DNA of 13,234 nucleotides from DUOD01 sp050945235 (GTDB lineage Bacteria; Bacillota; Clostridia; DUOD01): positions 1 through 13,234 of the forward strand of contig JBMNSO010000043.1 of NCBI GenBank assembly GCA_050945235.1, read 5' to 3'. Positions 5,684 through 11,519 of the stretch are shown piece by piece. The translations under genes and the position numbers were made by a program. Within the stretch, counting starts at the first letter, position 1. The number at the start of each line of letters is the position of its first letter. The notes under the pieces were generated by a model that was not told the DNA's origin, searched no databases, and saw nothing but the letters and a program-made list of their open reading frames with translations.

Positions 5684-6223
5684 ATGCGTATTATTGTAAG
5701 TGGAAAAAACATTGATGTCTCCGATGCATTAAGGGATGCAGTAATCAAAAAGGTAGGCAAGCTGGAGAGATATTTTGAGCCAGGTACCGAAGCACAAGTT
5801 ACCCTTTCTGTGGAAAAAAACAGACATATTGTGGAGGTGACAATTCCCTTTGACGGAATAATACTAAGGGCAGAAGAATTTACCGATGACATGTATGCTT
5901 CAATAGACCTTGTGCTGGATAAGGTTGAAAGACAGATCAGGAAACACAGGACTAAGCTGGGAAAGAAATTTAGAGCAGGTGCCTTTAAAATCGGAACTCC
6001 GCTTTTCCTGGAAAAGGACGATGTGGAGGAATACAGGGAACCCAAAGTAGTCAGGACCAAAAGATTCGCCATCAAACCCATGCAGGTGGAGGAAGCCATA
6101 TTGCAAATGGATTTGTTAGGACATAGTTTCTTCGTATTCACCAATGCAGATACCAATGAAGTAAACGTGGTTTATAAAAGAAAAGACAATAATTACGGGC
6201 TGATAGAACCCGAATACATGTAA
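5684..6223 (+). CDS. hpf: Ribosome hibernation promoting factor, long form
   Basis: A 179-residue long-form HPF (RaiA/YvyD family). Residues 1 to about 100 are the S30AE domain, which occupies the decoding channel of the 30S subunit (MRIIVSGKNIDVSDALRDAVIKKVGKLERYF...). A variable linker runs to about residue 120. The C-terminal dimerisation domain then carries VVRTKRFAIKPM, EEAILQMDLLGHSFFVF, NEVNVVYKRKDNNYGLIEPE, its hallmark. Long HPF binds two ribosomes and holds them as inactive 100S dimers in stationary phase. GGAG (5671-5674) precedes the ATG by nine bases. It has its own promoter (5607) and ends in a bidirectional terminator, so it can be a single-gene unit. Its family name, raiA, is that of the RNA motif suspected at 2146. 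Confidence 0.97.
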   Translation: MRIIVSGKNIDVSDALRDAVIKKVGKLERYFEPGTEAQVTLSVEKNRHIVEVTIPFDGIILRAEEFTDDMYASIDLVLDKVERQIRKHRTKLGKKFRAGAFKIGTPLFLEKDDVEEYREPKVVRTKRFAIKPMQVEEAILQMDLLGHSFFVFTNADTNEVNVVYKRKDNNYGLIEPEYM

Positions 6224-6260
6224 ATAAATAAAGGGTGGCATTATGCCACCCTTTATTTAT
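6224..6260. terminator. Bidirectional terminator between hpf and the ZIP gene
   Basis: ATAAATAAAGGGTGGCA (6224-6240) and its exact reverse complement (6244-6260) form a 17-bp stem with a three-base TTA loop. A GGGTGGCA/TGCCACCC core is flanked by T-rich sequence on both strands. It begins right after the hpf stop codon and ends 5 bp before the stop of the convergent gene, so it serves both. Confidence 0.9.
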
Positions 6261-6265
6261 GCCTC

Positions 6266-7078
6266 TTATCCCAAGGCATTGTCTAAAAACATCATTATCA
6301 CAAACCCCACCATCAAAGCATGGGTGGCAAGTTTCGAGTGGCCGTTATCTCCTTGGGTTTCCGGTATGATCTCGTGGCTGATTACAAAGAGCATTGACCC
6401 TGCTGCAAAGGCAAGGCTAAAGGGCAGCATCGGCCGTGCTATTTGCACCAGACCTACACCTAAAAGTCCTCCGATCGGTTCTACCAGCCCTGTGGACAGG
6501 GCGATTAAAAAGGCCCTAGCCCGACTATAGCCCACCCTTATAAGGGGTAGCGCTACTGCCAGGCCCTCGGGCATGTTCTGCAGGCCTATGGCTATGGCAA
6601 TGCTTAAACCGTTGGCTATATCACCGCTCCCAAACCCTACACCCACAGCCATACCCTCCGGGAAGTTATGGATGGTAATGGCTATGACGAACAGCCATAC
6701 CTTTCTAAGCCTGAATCCAAGGTCGTCAATGGGGATGGTTTGTTTACTATTGTTTATGGATCTTGATTGTAGGTTGGTATCCGGAAAGAATTTATCTACG
6801 AAGTCAAGGAACAGACCGCCACACAGTATCCCGATCAACGCTATAGTAGCTCCCCAGATGCCTCCGCCGGCGTTTTCTATAGCCGGTACGATCAGACTAA
6901 AGGATGTGGCGGCCAGCATAATACCTGCGGCAGCGCCAAGTAGGGCATCCATAACCTTTTTTGGTACGTCCCGGGTGAAGAATATGGGTATAGCACCCAT
7001 ACCGGTTGCAAACCCGGTAATCAATGTGGCTATAATACCTACTGTGACCAGGTCGAATTGTGATAAGTATTCTATCAT
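6266..7078 (-). CDS. ZIP family divalent metal transporter (ZupT-like)
   Basis: A 270-residue membrane protein with about eight hydrophobic segments, the size of bacterial ZIPs. The paired metal-site helices are clear: HNFPEG (His137, Asn138, Pro140, Glu141) and LQNMPEG (Gln167, Asn168, Pro170, Glu171), with a later ISHEIIPET. These residues bind Zn2+ or similar ions in the family and are all present. A hydrophilic loop (about residues 100-122, TNLQSRSINNSKQTIPIDD) is the usual variable loop between helices 3 and 4, but without the His-rich run seen in some members. Metal choice (Zn, Fe, Mn) cannot be read. The start is ATG with AGGGGG seven bases upstream. A weak promoter may lie just before (GTAACA, 18 bp, TATTAT, at about 7110-7139 on the minus strand). 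Divergent from manA. Confidence 0.93.
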   Translation of the reverse strand: MIEYLSQFDLVTVGIIATLITGFATGMGAIPIFFTRDVPKKVMDALLGAAAGIMLAATSFSLIVPAIENAGGGIWGATIALIGILCGGLFLDFVDKFFPDTNLQSRSINNSKQTIPIDDLGFRLRKVWLFVIAITIHNFPEGMAVGVGFGSGDIANGLSIAIAIGLQNMPEGLAVALPLIRVGYSRARAFLIALSTGLVEPIGGLLGVGLVQIARPMLPFSLAFAAGSMLFVISHEIIPETQGDNGHSKLATHALMVGFVIMMFLDNALG

Positions 7079-7181
7079 TTATACACCCCCTAACAATATG
7101 CACTTATCCATAATATGAAAATAATGGAGGGAGTGTTACATAAAGACTTATGTTAAGGATGGGGCTGTATATGGTTCACGG

Positions 7182-7210
7182 TTGTTAAAGAATTTACAAA
7201 TGAGTATAAT
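7182..7210 (+). promoter_or_regulatory. Promoter 1 upstream of manA
   Basis: TTGTTA (7182-7187), 17 bp, TATAAT (7205-7210): a good SigA match, with transcription expected near 7217. It overlaps a second candidate promoter 12 bp downstream. Confidence 0.6.
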
Positions 7211-7222
7211 AGAGTTTATAAT
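7193..7222 (+). promoter_or_regulatory. Promoter 2 upstream of manA
   Basis: TTTACA (7193-7198), 18 bp, TATAAT (7217-7222), giving a start near 7229. The start point falls just before the in-frame ATG at 7235, leaving the ribosome site GAGGAG (7241) in the transcript. Which of the two overlapping promoters is used cannot be told from the sequence. Confidence 0.55.
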
Positions 7223-7255
7223 ACATCAAATACTATGTACGAGGAGTTGTTTTCC

Positions 7256-8221
7256 ATGATGTATCCGTTGAAATTCCAGCCCCTGTTAAAGGAGCGGATC
7301 TGGGGCGGGACCAACCTTAATAGATACCTGGGCAGGGTACTGCCCGGCGACAAGATAGGAGAAAGCTGGGATATAGCCTGCCATGACAGCGGAACGACGA
7401 AAGTGTCTGAGGGTACCTTTGTCGGAAAATCCCTAAGAGAGCTAATAGACATGTATCCCCAAGAATTGCTGGGAAAGTCGGTATATATGAAATATGGGAC
7501 CTCCTTTCCCCTTCTAATAAAGATACTGGATGCCCAGGATATATTATCGGTGCAGGTGCATCCGGATAATGAAAAGGCCCGCAGGCTTGATAATGAAGCC
7601 TATGGTAAAAGTGAAATGTGGTATGTTCTTTATGCCAAGGAAGGCGCCCAAATAGTATTCGGCCTTAAGGACTGTACTTCCAGGCAAGAATTGGCTCGGG
7701 CTATACAGGAGGGTTGTCTGGAGAAGCATCTTAACAGGGTAAGGGTAAGAAAAGGTGATATATTCAATATTCCCCCTGGTACCGTCCATGCCCTGGGTGC
7801 GGGGATAATGGTAGCGGAGATACAGCAGAATTCTGATGCCGTATACAGGCTGTATGATTGGAACAGGGTGGATGATAATGGAAGACCCAGAGAACTTCAT
7901 GTACATAAGGCCCTGGAGGCAGTGGATTTTTCCGGCGGCCAAAGCCATGACAGGGTTTGTATTGAAGATGATGATTCTTCCGGTGTTATTATAAAGAACG
8001 ATTTTTATACTATAGAATTCCTATCGGTTAAAGGTACCATGGCCTTAGTGTCCAATCCCGAGAGGTTTAACACCCTGACGGTGGTTGAAGGCAAGGGTCA
8101 TATAGAGTTTGAGGGGGAGACATACAAACTAAACCTGGGCGATTCCCTGCTCATACCGGCCTTTATGGGTGATTATTCAATAAAAGGCAGCTTAAAGCTT
8201 TTATCGGCATATGTGGGATAA
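7256..8221 (+). CDS. manA: Mannose-6-phosphate isomerase, type I (short form)
   Basis: A 321-residue, zinc-dependent cupin isomerase interconverting mannose 6-phosphate and fructose 6-phosphate in the cytoplasm. Length and layout match the short Firmicutes form. N-terminal FQPLLKERIWGGTNL is the family opening. The metal ligands are in place: Gln100 and His102 (VQVHPDN), Glu120 (KSEMWYVL) and His178 (PGTVHALG). AEIQQNSDAVYRLYDWNRVDDNGRPRELHVHKALE carries the conserved substrate-site residues. The start is ATG 7256 because GAGGAG (7241-7246) is nine bases before it; an in-frame ATG at 7235 lacks a ribosome site. ATG 7259 is equally possible. It supplies or drains mannose 6-phosphate, and together with the downstream aldolase suggests sugar phosphate metabolism, but the two need not share a pathway. 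Confidence 0.95.
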   Translation: MMYPLKFQPLLKERIWGGTNLNRYLGRVLPGDKIGESWDIACHDSGTTKVSEGTFVGKSLRELIDMYPQELLGKSVYMKYGTSFPLLIKILDAQDILSVQVHPDNEKARRLDNEAYGKSEMWYVLYAKEGAQIVFGLKDCTSRQELARAIQEGCLEKHLNRVRVRKGDIFNIPPGTVHALGAGIMVAEIQQNSDAVYRLYDWNRVDDNGRPRELHVHKALEAVDFSGGQSHDRVCIEDDDSSGVIIKNDFYTIEFLSVKGTMALVSNPERFNTLTVVEGKGHIEFEGETYKLNLGDSLLIPAFMGDYSIKGSLKLLSAYVG

Positions 8222-8233
8222 ATGTCCAGCCCT

Positions 8234-8265
8234 CCATAAACCAACTTCCATGTTTATGGTATAAT
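8234..8265 (+). promoter_or_regulatory. Extended -10 promoter with overlapping inverted repeat
   Basis: TGGTATAAT (8257-8265) is an extended -10 element (TGn plus TATAAT); no good -35 is seen. CCATAAAC (8234-8241) and GTTTATGG (8252-8259) form an exact 8-bp inverted repeat with a 10-base centre, running into the -10 region. It is too AT-rich and lacks a U-run for a convincing manA terminator, so an operator for a dimeric repressor is a reasonable guess. Only 76 bp separate manA and the aldolase start. Confidence 0.5.
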
Positions 8266-8297
8266 AATATGGTTAAATTATAATGGGAGTGATCTTT

Positions 8298-8930
8298 TTG
8301 GAGCGCAGGATAAAAAAGGAGATAGTAGAGGTTGCAAGGCTGATGTATGACAAGGGCTTTGCAAATACATATGAGGGCAATGTATCGGTGTTGTATGACG
8401 GAAAGGTGTTCATAACCCCCAGTGCGGTGAGCAAGGCCCTTTTGACGGAAGATATGCTGGTGGTGACCGATACCCAAGGCAATGTACTGGAAGGGGAATA
8501 TAAACCCTCTTCGGAGATAAAGCTTCATCTGGCGGCATATAGATATAGGGATGATATCGCATCGGTGGTACATGCCCACCCGCCGTATTCCACTGCCTTT
8601 GCCCTGGCCAATAAAGCTATAGAAAGCAAAGCCCACCCTGAACTGGTGGTGCTGTATGATAGCATACCCCTTGCCCGGTACGGTACTCCGTCCACCGATG
8701 AAATCTATCAGGGTATGGAAGAATATATACAGGATCATGATATCATCCTGCTGGCCAACCATGGAATAGTAGCCCTTGGCAAAAGTACATATGACAGCTT
8801 CACCAAGCTGGAGTCGGCAGAAAGCATAGCAAAGACCTATGTCCTGGCCCAGTTGTTGGGCGGGGTGAAGGATCTTCCCAAAAACAAGCTGGAAGAGTTG
8901 TACCGGTTGAGGGAAAAACGCAAGGGATAA
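8298..8930 (+). CDS. Class II aldolase, fuculose-1-phosphate aldolase type
   Basis: A 210-residue, zinc-dependent aldolase/epimerase. Such enzymes split a ketose 1-phosphate into dihydroxyacetone phosphate and an aldehyde. I chose TTG 8298 because GGGAG (8285-8289) is eight bases before it, whereas ATG 8283 overlaps that ribosome site. With this start the catalytic residues fall at Glu73, His92, His94 and His155, the same numbers as in E. coli FucA, which supports both the family and the start. Other marks are GNVSV (27-31), ITPSAVSK, PSSEIKLH, HAHPPYSTAFAL and ANHGIVALG. The true substrate is not readable: FucA-like proteins also act on rhamnulose, ribulose or methylthioribulose/5-deoxyribulose phosphates. 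Neighbours: manA upstream, the CoA-disulfide reductase 73 bp downstream. Confidence 0.9.
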   Translation: MERRIKKEIVEVARLMYDKGFANTYEGNVSVLYDGKVFITPSAVSKALLTEDMLVVTDTQGNVLEGEYKPSSEIKLHLAAYRYRDDIASVVHAHPPYSTAFALANKAIESKAHPELVVLYDSIPLARYGTPSTDEIYQGMEEYIQDHDIILLANHGIVALGKSTYDSFTKLESAESIAKTYVLAQLLGGVKDLPKNKLEELYRLREKRKG

Positions 8931-9003
8931 ATAAAGTCATATTTATTAATATAGGAAGTGTTAGTTTAGAATGGAAAAATAGTTAAGGATGGGAGTGATA
9001 GAG

Positions 9004-10668
9004 ATGAAAATCGTCATAGTCGGGGGAGTGGCAGCCGGAGCCAGTGCCGCTACCAAGGCCCGCAGAACCGATGAACACGCACAGATAATAGTATTCGAAA
9101 AGGGTAGCTATATGTCCTTTGCCAATTGCGGTCTCCCATATTATATAGGGGATTATATAAAACAAAGGGAGCACCTTTTGGTGGTATCAAAGGAATTGTT
9201 TAAGAAACGGTTTAATATTGACGTTAAAACCGACCATGAGGTCATAAGAATTGACAGGCAGAATAAAAGGGTGCAGGTAAAGGACCTTTTAACCGGTAGC
9301 CAATTCTATGAAGATTACGACAAGTTGATACTGGCCCCCGGTGCCCGACCCATCAGGCCAGATATAGAAAATATAAATCTTGGTAATGTCTTTACCCTGA
9401 CCACCATACCCGATGTCGATAAAATAAAGGAACTGCTGTCTAAAAGACAGGTCAGGGAAGCTGTCATTGTCGGAGGCGGGTATATAGGTCTTGAGACTGC
9501 TGAAGGTCTGAAGAATGTGGGTGTTAACGTTACGATAATAGAATTGGCAGAACAGATAGTCCCTGTATTTGATATTGAGATGACTGTAAGGGTAATGGAT
9601 ACCATGGTTAAAAACGGTATAGATATAATATTGGGCAGAAAGGTAGTAAAGCTTCTGGGAAAACACAGCGTTAACTTGGTGCAGTTGGATGACGGTACTT
9701 CCATACCCGCAGATTTGGTACTGTTGACGGTGGGTATCAAACCCAATATTGAGCTGGCCCAGCAGGCCGGCCTTAAGGTTGGCAAAGGCATTATTGTGGA
9801 CAGTAGAATGCTTACCTCCGACCCTGATATATACGCCGCTGGGGACGCGGTGGAAATCAACCATCTGGTGACCCAAAAACCCTATTGGATACCCCTGGCC
9901 GGTCCCGCTAATAAACAGGGCAGGGTGGCGGGGGCAAATGCCGCGGGGGATAACAAGGTCTTCAAGGGTGCCATGGGTACTTCCATTTTGAAGATGTTCG
10001 ATATGACCCTGGCCAAGACCGGCTTGTCGGAAAAGGAAGCCAAGGCGGCAGGCTTGGATTTTGGAGTTTCCTACACCCACTCCGCTCATCATGCCGGGTA
10101 TTACCCCGGCAGCAGGATGATGACCATAAAGCTTATTTGGGAAAAGGGGAGTAATAGGCTACTGGGCGCCCAGATAGCCGGTGGAGAAGGGGTGGATAAA
10201 CGAATAGACGTACTGGCGGCGGCAATTTACGGCGGTTTTACATTGTTTGATTTGGAGCAATTGGACCTGGCCTATGCACCACCCTATTCCTCAGCCAAGG
10301 ATCCCGTTATACTGGCGGGGTTTGTGGCGGCCAATATCGCCCGGGACGAGGTGGATATTATAACCCCCCAGCAGCTCAAGGTTGCCCTTAACAAGGGTGA
10401 GGCCATTGATATAATAGATGTCAGGACTCCTGGCGAATATGAGGCGGGTCATATCAAAAACGCCCGGCTTATACCACTGGATGAATTTAGGAAGCACCTG
10501 GATGAATTTAGGAAGCACCTGGATGGGCTGGATAAAAACAGTTCCATTGTGGTGTATTGTGGTATAGGTTATAGATCCTATCACGCCTTAAGGATTTTAA
10601 AGGCCCATGGGTTTAAGAATGTAAAGAATTTAAGCGGTGGTTATACCAGCTGGAAGATGGTTTTGTAA
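9004..10668 (+). CDS. CoA-disulfide reductase with C-terminal rhodanese domain
   Basis: A 554-residue flavoprotein. FAD binding begins at GGVAAGASAATKAR (residues 7-20). The redox Cys42 sits in SFANCGLPYYIGD, as in CoA-disulfide reductases, which use a single cysteine. NAD(P)H is bound at GGGYIG (157-162), and the second FAD motif is YAAGD (277-281). The dimerisation domain carries the LAYAPPYSSAKDP stretch. From about residue 455 a rhodanese domain follows, with IIDVRTPGEYEAGHI and active loop CGIGYRS (Cys519). This fusion is known as CoADR-Rhd; relatives reduce CoA disulfide, CoA-persulfide or polysulfide, so a role in thiol balance or sulfur reduction is likely. Start ATG 9004 has GGGAG (8991-8995) eight bases upstream; ATG 8989 overlaps that site. 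Residues around 492-505 hold a 7-residue repeat (LDEFRKH twice). Confidence 0.93.
   Translation: MKIVIVGGVAAGASAATKARRTDEHAQIIVFEKGSYMSFANCGLPYYIGDYIKQREHLLVVSKELFKKRFNIDVKTDHEVIRIDRQNKRVQVKDLLTGSQFYEDYDKLILAPGARPIRPDIENINLGNVFTLTTIPDVDKIKELLSKRQVREAVIVGGGYIGLETAEGLKNVGVNVTIIELAEQIVPVFDIEMTVRVMDTMVKNGIDIILGRKVVKLLGKHSVNLVQLDDGTSIPADLVLLTVGIKPNIELAQQAGLKVGKGIIVDSRMLTSDPDIYAAGDAVEINHLVTQKPYWIPLAGPANKQGRVAGANAAGDNKVFKGAMGTSILKMFDMTLAKTGLSEKEAKAAGLDFGVSYTHSAHHAGYYPGSRMMTIKLIWEKGSNRLLGAQIAGGEGVDKRIDVLAAAIYGGFTLFDLEQLDLAYAPPYSSAKDPVILAGFVAANIARDEVDIITPQQLKVALNKGEAIDIIDVRTPGEYEAGHIKNARLIPLDEFRKHLDEFRKHLDGLDKNSSIVVYCGIGYRSYHALRILKAHGFKNVKNLSGGYTSWKMVL
10477..10525 (+). repeat. Perfect 21-bp tandem duplication inside the rhodanese domain
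   Basis: A 21-bp unit (10477-10497) starting CTGGATGAATTT is repeated without a mismatch at 10498-10518, followed by a third partial copy of seven bases (10519-10525). It is in frame and doubles the heptapeptide LDEFRKH between the AGHI...IPLDEF segment and the Cys519 loop. Identity at the DNA level points to a recent slippage event. Confidence 0.95.
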
Positions 10669-10670
10669 CA

Positions 10671-10703
10671 TTAAGAAAGGACGCATTAAGCGTCCTTTCT
10701 TAA
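10671..10703. terminator. Bidirectional terminator between convergent genes
   Basis: TTAAGAAAGGACGC (10671-10684) and GCGTCCTTTCTTAA (10690-10703) make a perfect 14-bp stem with loop ATTAA. The stem core is GC-rich with T-rich flanks on both strands. It starts 2 bp after the reductase stop codon and serves the oppositely directed lipoprotein gene as well. Confidence 0.9.
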
Positions 10704-10733
10704 CCTTAACACCTCCTTACTTTAGTTAATGGT

Positions 10734-11336
10734 CTAACCTTCATTATTATCCTGGTTATTATTGTTGGTTCTATCCTCAGCATCTGTGTCTGTGTCATTA
10801 TCACCGCTGTCGCCTTGCTGTTGACTGGCTTTATATAGGGCATTTTTTGCTGCCGTTTTAAACTTATTGCTGGTGCCCGTAGCCTTTGATACCACATCTA
10901 CCTTATCCACGTCCTGTACTTCCTTTAGTCGTTCCGGCAGTATGTCAAAGGCTTTTAATGCATCTTCATAGGTATAGCCATTCTCTTCAGACTTGGGTAG
11001 GTTGTCCTGGCCATTTATTTCTGAATACTGGGCATCCACTATCTTGCCGTTTTCTATGGTAAGTATTGCAATGCCATAACTGCCCCTTTCGTCCTTATCG
11101 CTTTGACCTTCATAAGTACCATCGGGAAGGCCTTCGGCCGTTGAGGGCTGTTCACCGATTTTCTCTTCATCAGGCGGCAGTTCTTCCTCATTATCGGGAT
11201 CCGGTGGTGCCTGCTGTTGGTCCTGTTCCTGCTGCTGTTTGTCATCAGGCTCCTTGGATTTCTCCGCTCGCTTGCAGCCTGAGGGCAATGTAAATAATAA
11301 CACCAATACAAGTAGTATGGCTAAAAATCTTTTCAC
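10734..11336 (-). CDS. Lipoprotein with FMN-binding-like domain
   Basis: A 200-residue secreted lipoprotein: MKRF, a hydrophobic segment and a lipobox PSGC with Cys21. A Gln/Pro/Glu/Asp-rich linker (about 22-68) leads to a small domain from DGTYEG (72-77) to about residue 168. It carries GSYGIAILTIENGKIVDAQYSEINGQ and ends near DVVSKATGTSNKFKTAAKNAL. This resembles FMN-bind domains, in which a Dxx[ST]GA[ST] motif receives covalent FMN from ApbE. Here the motif reads DVVSKAT (Asp147-Thr153), with Lys replacing the usual Gly, so flavinylation is uncertain. The tail is Asp/Asn-rich and disordered. GTG 11334-11336 was chosen because AAAGGG lies eight bases before it; GTG 11343-11345, three codons earlier, is possible. 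It stands alone between two terminators. A role in extracellular electron transfer is only inferred. Confidence 0.7.
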   Translation of the reverse strand: MKRFLAILLVLVLLFTLPSGCKRAEKSKEPDDKQQQEQDQQQAPPDPDNEEELPPDEEKIGEQPSTAEGLPDGTYEGQSDKDERGSYGIAILTIENGKIVDAQYSEINGQDNLPKSEENGYTYEDALKAFDILPERLKEVQDVDKVDVVSKATGTSNKFKTAAKNALYKASQQQGDSGDNDTDTDAEDRTNNNNQDNNEG

Positions 11337-11439
11337 TGTCTTCACCCTTTCGTCCTATGTAATGATAACTTCTATATTAATTTATCCAGCTTTAAAAAAA
11401 TATAAGCTGAAAAATTATGGAATCCGGCCGGTGAGTGCA

Positions 11440-11470
11440 AAAAAATATCCCATATTCCTAAGAATACGGG
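11440..11470 (-). terminator. Intrinsic terminator after the sensor-fusion gene
   Basis: Read on the minus strand, CCCGTATTC (11470-11462) pairs with GAATATGGG (11457-11449) around TTAG, with one G-U pair, and is followed by ATATTTTTTT. On the plus strand the same bases give an A-C mismatch and no T-run, so it acts only for the minus-strand gene ending at 11520. It lies 49 bp past that stop codon and isolates the gene from the lipoprotein gene downstream. Confidence 0.78.
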
Positions 11471-11519
11471 GTGGAAAAAAAGGAGTATATGAGGTATTAT
11501 AAATCCGCTTTGCCCAGGG

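Noticed and set aside
6573..7118. 181-codon plus-strand frame opposite the ZIP transporter
   Set aside because: It is the antisense shadow of the membrane helices; the minus strand carries the intact HNFPEG and LQNMPEG motifs.
8163..8762. 199-codon minus-strand frame over the aldolase
   Set aside because: It is antisense to the zinc-binding and catalytic residues of the aldolase and crosses the manA/aldolase promoter region.
9289..10092. 267-codon minus-strand frame inside the reductase gene
   Set aside because: It is antisense to conserved FAD and NAD(P)H motifs, has no family resemblance and no ribosome binding site.
11387..11409. CAGCTT/AAGCTG inverted repeat upstream of the lipoprotein gene
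   Set aside because: Only six base pairs in an A/T-rich surround, with no matching promoter elements; likely chance.
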